A stretch of 64,000 nt of DNA from Cryptomeria japonica (taxonomy: Eukaryota; Streptophyta; Pinopsida; Cupressales; Cupressaceae). Position numbers and translations under genes: made by a program. This document shows, in pieces, positions 1-8,977 of this stretch (its first letter is position 1; every line of letters begins with the position of its first letter). The stretch covers positions 19,728,285 through 19,792,284 of the forward strand of contig NC_081413.1 of NCBI RefSeq assembly GCF_030272615.1, read 5' to 3'. The notes beneath the pieces are model-generated. The model had not been told where the DNA came from. It did no database searches and saw nothing but the letters and a program-made list of their open reading frames with translations.

Positions 1-690
1 GGGTCAAAAGAGCCAATTTCTAAAAATTGTCATGTCATTTCCTATGTGAGTTATTGTCACTCCTGCTACAGGAAGGTTGTAGAAAACTATTTGTTTATGT
101 TCTTGGTGACCATGTGTGGTGTTTTCATGTCACATTTATCATTCCAAAAGTGTCTCAAGGTGTTGACTTTTAGGGTTTGGAGTTTGGTGAAGGGAATTAA
201 TCCCATTATTGTGAAATATACCCGATTGGCATTGAAATTTTTTCATGTTGTTGAGAGTTAAACCCGACCCTCTGCATCAATATAGAAGTTGAGATTTGAA
301 ATAACTTGTTTCTCATGTGCATGGAATCATTATTTTAAATAGTAATCTTTCATCCAATAATTAAAAACAATGGTTAACTAATGAACAATACAATGTTGTT
401 TGTATAACCTTGAGATTGTATATACTTCATTTCATCTAAATCCTAAGTGTTAAATTTGGTTGCCTTTGGAAACTTCACCAAATTTAATGAACATAATGGT
501 ATTGGTAATAATGATAACATGGATACTTAGTAATTACAAATAAAGAGTAGCAAAGCATCTTCTACAATGGAATGCAATTTTTCCATAATCGATTGTTACA
601 TTTAGCAACAATCTGCCATCATTAAAGTCGACTTAGTAGGGAGATACTGTGAAGAGGTCCATTTCCACATGTTTCCCATTAAATTTAAGG
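1..690. other. AT-rich sequence without a recognisable gene
   Basis: I see no coding signature, repeat unit or RNA gene here. The only open frame, of 71 codons at 46-261, has no recognisable motif and is the length expected by chance in AT-rich plant DNA. The stretch abuts the 359-bp tandem array and may be its diverged edge or unrelated flank. Confidence 0.5.
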
Positions 691-2290
691 CCTAAATATA
701 TGAACTCTAAAAATAAACTTGTTTTGATTGTCATTTAGCTACTGAAAGATACACTATGTCATGTTTTACCCTCCCACTCGGTCAAACACTCAGGGCCATA
801 CCCTACTGACGTCATCCCTTGAGCGTCCTAAGTGTGAAAAAATTTCAAACTTTGATAGGTTGTATCTCAAAATTTGTGGCACCTGCGAATGGTACATTAA
901 AACGTACAAGGTCATGTGAGGGCTTCCTACAAAATCCTATTTCAGATTTTCAAGATTCAAAGCGATTTTCTTAAGGCAGCGTTTTTTCAATTCGCGAAAA
1001 AATCATCAATTTCATTCAATGAAAAGTTGCCATGGGGCTAATTTCTCATTTTTCTTTTTATGACCATGAACTATTGGTTCCAACATGTCCAGCTAGGTGT
1101 TCTTACCCTAGGCATGCTCCCATTTTTCCTCCCCACTCGGTAGAATGCTCAGGGCCATACCCTACTGACATTGTCCCTTGAGCGCCCTAAGTACAAAAAA
1201 GTGTCAAACTTTGATAGGTTGTATCTCAGAATCATTGGTACTTTCAAAAGATCCTTTCAAACATACAAGGTCATGTGAGGGCTTCCTATAAAAGCATGTC
1301 TCGAATTTTCAAGATTCAAAGTGGTTTTCGTAGGGCACCTTTGTTTTAGTTGACGAAAAAATTGTCAATTTCATTCAATGAAAAGTTGCCATGGAGGGAA
1401 TTTATTGTTCTTCTCATCGTGGGAAAAAACCTTTGGTCCCAACATGTCCGCTTAGGCATTCTTACCCTAGGCATGCTCATGTTTCCCCCCCCTCACTCGG
1501 TCAAACGCTTAGGGCCATACCTTGTTGGCATTGTCCCTTGAGTGCCCTAAGTGTAAAAATTTGTCAAACTTTGACAGGCCGTATCTCAAAAACCATAGAA
1601 TTTGGGAATGATTTTTTTGAACCTATAGGGTCACGTGAAGGCTGTCTACAAAATACTATCTCATATTTTCAAGATTTGGTGTGGTTTTCATAGGGCAACA
1701 TTTTTTTAGTTATGAAAACTTGCCACGAAGTGAATTTCTCATTATGCTTATCGTGGGCATGAACCGTCGGTCCCAACATGTCCATTTAGGCATTCTTACC
1801 CTAGGCATGCTCTTGTTTTTCCCTCCCACTTGGTTGAACACTCAAGGCCATACCCTACCGATGTCGTACCTTGAGCACCCTAAGTGCAAACAATTATCAA
1901 AATTTGACAGGTCGTATCTCGAAAACCATAGAACTTGTGAATGATCTGTTTGAACCTGCAGGGTCATGTAAGCACTGCCTACAAAATCATGTCTCATAGT
2001 TTCAATATTCGGAGTGGATTTTCTAGGGAAGCATTTTTCAATTGAAGAAAAAATCATCAATTTAATTCAATGAAAAGTTGCCATGGAGCAAATTTTTCGT
2101 TATGCTCATCGTGGGCGTGATCCGTCAGCCCGAGAACATCCAGTTAGGAATTCTTACCCTAGGTATGCTCCATTTTTACCCCCTCACTCGATCAAATTCT
2201 TAGGGCCATACCCTACCAGTGTCTTCCCTTGAGTGCCCTAAGTGCCAAAATTTGTCAAAATTTGACAGGCTGTATCTCACCTTTCAGAAT
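691..2290. repeat. Tandem array, unit about 359 bp, 4-5 diverged copies
   Basis: The landmark AGGGCCATACC (or a close variant) recurs at about 792, 1151, 1511, 1844 and 2202, giving spacings of about 359, 360, 333 and 358 bp. Each copy carries the same ordered sub-blocks: a C-rich CCCTCCCACTCGG stretch, the landmark, CTTTGATAGG..GTATCTC, GGTCATGTGAGGGCT, and a GAAAAGTTGCCATGG-like block. The third interval is about 26 bp short. Short open frames such as 1350-1541 and 1681-1944 run through the repeats and are not genes. The array breaks off at about 2280, just before element C. It could be a satellite or a tandemly repeated part of an old retroelement; I cannot tell which. Confidence 0.85.
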
Positions 2291-2304
2291 GCCATCGTCA
2301 ACCC

Positions 2305-2602
2305 TATTAGGATAACCGATAGACAACTGAAAGAGGGGGTTGAATTAGTTGTTGATAGATTATAAAATTTAAGCATACAAAATATTTTACCAAAATGCAT
2401 AAACCAAATACCGGAATAGCAAATATAATAATTAAGCACAAACATAAATCAGAGAACAATTACCAACCATCCATAACACATAACACCAGGATTTGTACAT
2501 GGAAAACCTAGTAAAGGGAAAAACCACAATGGGAAGCCTACCCACAATTAGATAATACTTTTGTAGCAAGTATGTGATTATAGTAAGAGGGGCCTGCACA
2601 TG
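2305..2602 (-). repeat. Element C 3' LTR, outer part
   Basis: This matches the start of the intact C LTR at 35371-35665, including the G-rich stretch near the terminus and the GTGGGAAGCCTACCCACA-like block. It is cut at 2602, where element B entered, and resumes at 17826. The base before B and the sequence after it join into the same order seen uninterrupted at about 35670. Confidence 0.88.
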
Positions 2603-2840
2603 TGTTAGTTAGATGAGAGGGAGGGGGGTGAATTAGATAACCTCAATAATAATTACTCTAATCAGATTCAACATCGGTAGCATTTACTTGATATGCAACT
2701 TAGGACTGTAATCATTCAAACTCATAAACAAATAAACATGAAACATTAAATCACATTTGACACCATATTTAATGTGGAAACCCTAATAGGGAAAAACCAC
2801 TATGGGATTTTGGACCCACAAGAAAATATACTCTTCTAGA
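2603..2840 (-). repeat. Element B 3' LTR, outer part
   Basis: It begins TGTTAGTTAGATGAG and matches the intact B LTR from 16318. It ends at CTAGA (2836-2840), the target site duplicated by element A; the LTR resumes at 10404 after the second copy of CTAGA at 10399-10403. Confidence 0.92.
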
Positions 2841-4388
2841 TGTTGGCATTATAACAGACAAAGGGAGATTGTTGGCATTCCAATTACAATAAGAGATTGT
2901 TGGCATTTCAATAAGGATATTGAGAAGATTGTTGATGATTATGGATATAACTGATTAAGGATGTTTACTGTCTTAATATTATTATTTTGTCATTGATGTC
3001 AAGAAATTGATTTTCTAATTCAGTATGATGTTGCCATATCTTAAGAAGTATGATTCAGTGAGTATAAAGATGTCGGTAAAAGACATAGAAAGAATGTGAT
3101 GAATAAGGGGAGGAATAAGTTATTCAATGGGCAACTATTACCAAGTTAGACAATGATGAGATCATGATGTTTAGATTATTTTGATATCCTACATATGTTG
3201 TTGATTGTAAGGTTAATACTATACTATGTTACTGAGCAAAGAACCTAGTCGGTAAATCCTAAGGAACCTAGTCGGTAAACCCTAAGGTTATCGCTATCGG
3301 TTAATGAAGGCAGAATGTCTACCAAGTGAACTTTAGTATTTACCGAGTTGCAACCAAGTAATAACAGAATGCATTGAATGAATAAAAGTATTATTTAATG
3401 AAGGAAGCTGATGAGCTGGTTATGATTAAATGATTGTTACGTGTATAAAGGTTGTTAAGGATCTATGGCAAAGGAAAATTGGCATGAAGATCAACAGCTC
3501 AGATTGAACCACAATACCCTAGCACAAGTTCCAAGAAATGTATGCAAGCTCCAAGGCAGGGTAAAACATTTTCAGATCAAAGGATACATTGAACTTGGTC
3601 AAGTTTGAAGATCTGATGGCTATGATTGATCATGGGATATGTGATCAAGGAGATTAAGCGGCTGGAAAATTGTTTATAAATAAGGAACTATTGATAAACA
3701 ATGTATGCGGGCAAGTGTAAGCACAAGGATGCTACATAATGATTACCGAGCACAGAAGCTTGAAGACCTATTTTGAATAACAAAGTATAGAGCCCAGCAA
3801 ATGGAAAAGATAAGATCTATGACTAGATTGTATTGAGAAAATAAGAATCTGCTTTAGCATTTTTAGATGTGAAGTTGCAAATAGATTTTTATTACTGTTA
3901 TTTTTTAAAGTGACAGAAAATCTCTTAACCAAGTGGACTTAACAGGATTATTTGTAAAACCCTCTAGTAAGGTGACATTCTGATTGAGTGTTTGAAATCC
4001 TTTAACAAAGTCACTTCTAACAAGGTGAAGATCCTAACAGATCTGAGGAAATCCCTTAACCGGGTCACATCTAGCAATGTGTTTGTAATCTTTAACAGGA
4101 TTTTCTTTTAACTGAGCATACTCTAGAAGAGTATATTTCTTAGTGGGTCCAAAATCCCACAGTGGTTTTTCCCTATTTGGGTTTCCACATTAAATCTAGT
4201 GTTATGAGTGTTATAATGTTTATATGCTTATGAGTTTGCATGTTTAGCAGTTTTGGTTATATTACTGAAGTATATGTTACCGAGGTTGAATCTGTTGTTT
4301 TTATTGAAGATTAAGTTTGTATGATTCACCCCCCCTCTCATCTTGTTATCTTGGCATCTCTACTTAACATTAAGTATTAGAACTATCA
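2841..4388 (+). repeat. Element A 5' LTR
   Basis: TG...CA, about 1548 bp. It starts TGTTGGCATTATAACAGACA and carries about 29 bp more at its outer end than A's 3' LTR. It also holds a duplicated CCTAGTCGGTAAA block near 3245-3285. It contains a telo-box-like AAACCCTAA at 3277-3285, a TATA box at 3675, a run of short AATCC-TTAAC-GGT repeats at about 3920-4110, and the hairpin ATACTCTAGAAGAGTAT at 4118-4134 shared by the family. Confidence 0.93.
3675..3682 (+). promoter_or_regulatory. TATA box of the element A LTR promoter
   Basis: TATAAATA lies in the middle of the LTR and is conserved at the same LTR position in D (20159-20166 and 26343-26350), in A's 3' LTR (about 9681) and on the minus strand in B (17002-17009). 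This position fits the U3/R junction of a copia LTR. The transcription start itself is inferred. Confidence 0.65.
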
Positions 4389-4390
4389 AT

Positions 4391-4402
4391 TGGTATCAAA
4401 GC
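4391..4402 (+). other. Primer-binding site, element A
   Basis: TGGTATCAAAGC lies two bases after the LTR. It matches 11 of 12 bases of TGGTATCAGAGC, the complement of the plant initiator tRNA-Met 3' end, which is the usual minus-strand primer for copia elements. Confidence 0.92.
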
Positions 4403-4453
4403 TTTGGACTCCGGAAGAAAAAGTTTAAAGGTACTTGAGTTAAAGATCGAAAG

Positions 4454-5710
4454 ATGTACAAGAGGGATGCACTGAAGCTGAACAAGTCAAGTTTCTCTAC
4501 ATGGAAGAAAAGGATGAAGCTGCACCTATTAGGAGTTGGAGAATATGTTGTATATTATCTGGAAAATAATTTCATTACACCGAGCACCTATCCATTGACA
4601 ATGGAAGAGATAAAGGCAAAGCAAGAACATATCCAAGCAATGATTGAAATAACATCTGCATTGACCGACTCAAAGTTTAATGATCTAGAAGGCTGCAATG
4701 ATGCAAAGGCAATGTGGGGCAAGCTCATATCTGTGTATGGTGGAGATGAACATGTTCAAAGAGCAAAAGTGGATAGTCTAAGAGGACAACTTGAATCTAT
4801 GAGGATGAATGAAGGTGAGAACATAACAAAGTACAGTACAAGACTAAAGGAGATTGTCAATCAAATCAAAAGAGTAGGTGGAACTATTGAAGAAAATGAT
4901 ATAACAAGTAATTTGTTAAGAACCCTTCTACCAGCTTATGCAATCCGAGTCTCTACAATCAATCAATTGAGGTCTATACCCAATATGTCAGTTTCTTTAG
5001 ATGCTACTATTGGTAAGCTACATGCTTTTGAGTTAAGTAATTTTGATAAGAGTGGGTCATTGGTAAATAAAGTTGAATCTGCATTTAATTCTTTTCATAT
5101 TGGTGAATCTGATGATTACAATGATAGAATGAGTAAGTACACTGAAAGGGATCACGGTGGAGCAAGTGAGAGATTTTGCAAGAACATGGAAAAAGTACAC
5201 AAACTATATGAGGAAATCAGAAAGCAAGAAGAGTTTGAAGCACTATTAGCTAGAAGGTTACCGAGAGGCAAAGGTAAGTATAAAGGAAAACTACCTTTGA
5301 TATGTTTCAATTGTGATAAGATAGGACATATGGCTTCTAACTGTCCTGACAAAGATTCTACTGAAAAAAGAGATTACCGAGATGACAGACAAAAAGATAC
5401 TCATTATAGAGGACACCGAGAATTCAAAAGAAAAGATAGAAAGTCATGTTTAATAGCTGATGAGGAATCCAATGATGATAAATCAGATGAAACTGATATA
5501 GAGGAAGTAGTTTATGTGGCTATCAAAGATGGATCAGATGAAGAAAAGGCCCTAATATCTCACATAAATACTAATGATTCTTGGATCATAGATAGTGGAT
5601 GCTCACATCACATGACAAGTGATAAACACAAGTTTGTTATATTAGAAGATTATGATGGAGGCTATGTAAGATTTGGTAATGATGCACCTTGTCTGGTAAA
5701 AGGTAAATGA
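4454..5710 (+). pseudogene. gag: Element A gag and start of protease (418 codons)
   Basis: This is the N-terminal part of a copia Gag-Pol polyprotein and starts at the first ATG after the PBS. Residues about 10-200 resemble the copia Gag family (UBN2-type), including the conserved YGGDEHVQRAK stretch. An intact CCHC zinc knuckle (C284, C287, H292, C297) would bind element RNA. The protease active-site triad is DSG at residues 380-382 within WIIDSGCSHHMT. A TGA at 5708-5710 ends the frame where related copies read a sense codon, so protease is cut off from integrase. gag itself is open and could still be translated. Confidence 0.92.
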
Positions 5711-6977
5711 TCTATAACACTTCATAACAATGCACAATGCAATGATGTTTACCGGGTTGAAGGTTTGAAATACAATTTGTTGAGTGTAGCACAACTAAAC
5801 AATACAGGTTACCCAATAGAATTTCAGAAAGGAATTGTCAAAGTTCATGACAAGCATGGAAAGTTAGCTACTACCGGGACACAAACAAAAGGTAACACAT
5901 TTCACCTTTACTCAACTTGGAAAAAGTGTCTGTATGCAAAGATAGATGATACCTAGATATGGCATAAAAGGTTGTCATGTAAATTTTGATAATCTAATCA
6001 AAATAAGCAAGAAGCACTGAGTAAGAGGTCTACCGAGTCTTGAAAAACCTGAGAATGCTATGTGTCGAGGATGCCAAATGGGTAAAATGACAAGATCAAG
6101 CTTTACAAGTAAGTCCTACACTTCTAAGGGAATTTTAGATCTTGTGCACATTGATCTTTGTGGTCCTATGAAAGTTCAAAGTTATTATGGTGATAAATAT
6201 TTCATATTATTTGTGGATGATTATTCAAGGATGATGTCAGTTATGTTTTTAAAAGAAAAATCAGAAGCTTTTCAAATGTTTAAATGGTACAAGGCAAGAG
6301 TTGAAAATGAAACAAGAAGACAAATGAAATGTCTTAGATCAGACAAAGGAGGAGAGTTCACATCTGATGAGTTCAACTTATTCTACAATGATCATGGTAT
6401 AAAAAGACAAGTCTTTGCACTGAAAACTCCACAACAAAATGGAATTGCTGAGAGAAGAAACAGATCTATTGTGGATTGTGTCGGAACCTTGATGATTAAA
6501 AAGAAAGTGCCACAAACATTTTGGAGAGAAGCAATAAGTATAGCAGTTTACACCCTAAAACGAGTACAACTGAAGAAAGGAAATTTGAAGACAACATATG
6601 AAATCTGGTATGACAAGAAACCTAATGTAAGCTATTTTAAAATCTTTGTAGGTAGATGCCATGTTCACAAAGATGATAGAAATGACAAGTTTGATCAGAA
6701 AAGTGAAGAAGGAACATTTCTAGGTTATTCTTCTAGAAGTAAAGCATTTAAATGTCTGATCAAATCATCTAACAAAATAGTAGAAAGTGCAAATGTGAAA
6801 ATTGATGAATTTGCAAAGAGAAATGATGAAGGAAACTCTAAGGAACTAGAAGATTATGAAGGATTTGTCTATGTTCAACCAACAAGTCTTACTGAGAGAA
6901 CTATTGAAGAAAATGAAGAGAATATCCAGTTACCGAGTGATGAAGAAGATCATACAAAGCCTAAAGAGCTGTATTAG
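5711..6977 (+). pseudogene. pol: Element A protease end and integrase
   Basis: The frame resumes after the TGA with the rest of the protease and the GAG-pre-integrase region (5765-5956), which ends in a TAG where relatives have Trp. A 2-base loss near 5970 and a TGA near 6018 (CGA in D) follow. The integrase core is open from 6060 to 6977. Numbered from 6060, the catalytic residues are D32, D95 and E131, with 35 residues between the second Asp and Glu, as in the DD35E family. A 1-base deletion near 6967 ends this frame in TAG. The active site looks intact but could not be reached by translation from gag. Confidence 0.9.
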
Positions 6978-8054
6978 CCAAGTATGTTAGAAGACATCAT
7001 GCATCAAGTCAGATTATAGGAGATAAGAATGATCCAGTGATGAAAAGGAACAAACTAAGATAGAACACATGTCTGATATCTGAATTTGAACCGAGAATAG
7101 TGAAAGAGGGATTTAATAGTGAAGATTGGATAAATGCTATGACAGAAGAGATTGATCAAATTAAGAAGAATGACACATGGACACTAGTCCCAAGATCAAA
7201 GGACAAAAATGTAATCGATACAAAGTGGATTTTCATAAACAAGCTGAATGAAAAAGGTGAGGTCATTCGAAATAAAGCAAGACTAGTTTGCAAAGGTTAT
7301 GCCCCAGAAGAAGGAATTGATTATGGTGAGACTTTTGCACTTGTGGCAAGACTTGAAGGAGTAAGAACATTGTTGGCATATGTTGCTTACAAGAATTTCA
7401 AGGTATATCAAATGGATGTCAAATCTACATTTCTAAATGGTATATTAGAAGAAGAAGTTTTTATTGAACAACCTAAAGGATTTTATGAAGATAAGAATAA
7501 ATATCAGTTATGTAAATTGAACAAAGCTTTATATGGTTTGAAACAAGCACCTAGAGCATGGTATGAAAGATTGCACTCTTAGTTAATCAAGATTGGTTTT
7601 ATAAGAACAAGTGAAAACAATAACATGTACATGAAGAATGATAAAAATGGAATACTGATCTTAGCCATATTTGTTGATGATATTATCTTTTGTGGAAATG
7701 ACTCTCTATGCAAGAACTTTGGAAATGAAATGAGCAAAGTATTTGAGATGTCATTAGTTGGCGAGATAAAGTATTTTATAGGTTTATAGATACTACAAAA
7801 ATGAGATTTTCATTATTCAATCCAAGTATATAAAGGAAATCTTGAAGAAATTTGGAATGGAGGATTCAAAACTAGTAAGTACTCCTATGACTACCAACTG
7901 TAAACTGTCAAAGAATGATGAACCTGCATCTATTGATGAGACACTTTACCAATCCATGATTTGAAAGCTACAATATGTTGTTCACAGTAGGCCAGATATA
8001 GCACATGCAGTAGGTATAGTTGCAAGATTTTCTACAAATCCCAAGGAAACACAC
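6978..8054 (+). pseudogene. pol: Element A reverse transcriptase
   Basis: A TAG at about 7062 (CAG in D) precedes the open stretch 7100-7582. That stretch contains [13 protein letters not shown], the first catalytic Asp in YQMDVKS (residue 106 of this stretch) and [13 protein letters not shown], all typical of copia RT. TAG at 7580-7582 ends it. The same frame continues through FVDD (Asp pair at 7676-7681) to a TAG at 7787-7789, after which the frame shifts. Another TGA lies near 7963. The catalytic Asp residues are present but the enzyme is cut in several places. Confidence 0.9.
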
Positions 8055-8618
8055 ATGACAGCAATCAAGAGAATTTTTAGATACCAGAAAGGCACTAAAG
8101 ATTATGGCTTAGTATATCAGAAAGGAAATGTTTTTGATTTAAAAGTTTATACTAATGCTGATTGGGCAGGCAACAATGATGATAGAAAAAACACAAGTGG
8201 AGGAGCTTTCTTTTTAGGAAAAAGACTAGTGAGTTGGCTTAGCAAGAAACAAGGATGTGTTTCACAATCAACAACAGAAGCTGAATACGTTGCTACAGCA
8301 TTGAATTGTACCAATATAGCATGGATCAAACAACTGTTGGATGGTATAAATGAGAAAGTTATCGAGCCAGTAACTATATTCTGTGACAATACTAGTGCCA
8401 TTAACATTTCAAAGAATCCTATTATGCACTCTAAGACAAAGCACATCTCTATCAAATATCATTATCTTAGAGAAGAAGTTCAAGAGAAGAAAGTGGTGTT
8501 GGAGTATGTTAGCACAAAGGAACAAATAGTAGATATCTTCACCAAACCACTACCAAGGGACACTTTTGAGTATCTCAGAAGTCAGTTAGGGGTCCTACCC
8601 CTATCTTCCATTCACTGA
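8055..8618 (+). pseudogene. pol: Element A RNase H domain and polyprotein C-terminus
   Basis: 187 open codons show the copia RNase H signatures: YTNADWAG, KNTSGGAFFLG, TTEAEYVA, FCDNTSAINISKN and the end motif KPLPRDTFEYLR. The acidic residues of the active site (Asp in ADW, Glu in TEAEY, Asp in CDN) are present. The stop at 8618 corresponds to the natural end of the polyprotein in B, D and F. The apparent ATG is an internal Met, so this is a fragment of the polyprotein and not a separate gene. Confidence 0.92.
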
Positions 8619-8977
8619 TTGAGTTCGGTGAAAGCATCAATTTGATGACTTTACAGAATATCTTTTAGGAGTTGATGCTGATTTACACACATTAGGATGT
8701 TTTCTAAAGGTATGTAGGAAACAATAATAGGGAATAGGTATTGAAGTCAAAATGCTCTGACCGAGACTAAGTTGACACATAACGACAAGAAATCAGTTTA
8801 TACAGGAAGAAATTATGATTTAGTTCTTTACTTTTTGGCATTGTTGTCAAAGGGAGAGAAGACTGAAGAAAAGGGGAGAAGACTGATGATAGGGGGAGAG
8901 CATTTCAAAATCTCACAGCAATCTAAATCAATTAGGTCATATCAATTGGTTTTGCCATCAATGCCAAAGGGGGAGAT
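8619..8977 (+). other. Element A 3' untranslated region with polypurine tract
   Basis: Non-coding stretch between the RNase H stop and the 3' LTR. The PPT AAAGGGGGAGA at 8966-8976 primes plus-strand synthesis in such elements. Further purine-rich tracts lie at about 8840-8900, just after a TTGGCATTGTTGTCAA motif. AATGCCAA before the PPT pairs with TTGGCATT at the start of the LTR. The 96-codon open frame at 8772-9062 crosses the LTR border and is not a gene. Confidence 0.85.

Noticed and set aside
46-261. 71-codon open frame at the left edge as a host gene
   Set aside because: No recognisable motif, no promoter context, and a length common by chance in plant intergenic DNA.
691-2290. Array as 5S rDNA, given a unit in the few-hundred-bp range
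   Set aside because: No 5S-like internal control region could be read in the unit on either strand.
2870-4388. Element A 5' LTR starting at 2870, where it first matches the 3' LTR
   Set aside because: The CTAGA duplication flanks 2841 and 10398 exactly and the B LTR is restored by cutting there, so the true border is 2841.
5152-5352. Minus-strand frames inside gag-pol (also 8147-8455, 15409-15636, 44732-45016 and similar)
   Set aside because: They are shadows opposite conserved Gag, protease or RNase H coding sequence with no independent motif.
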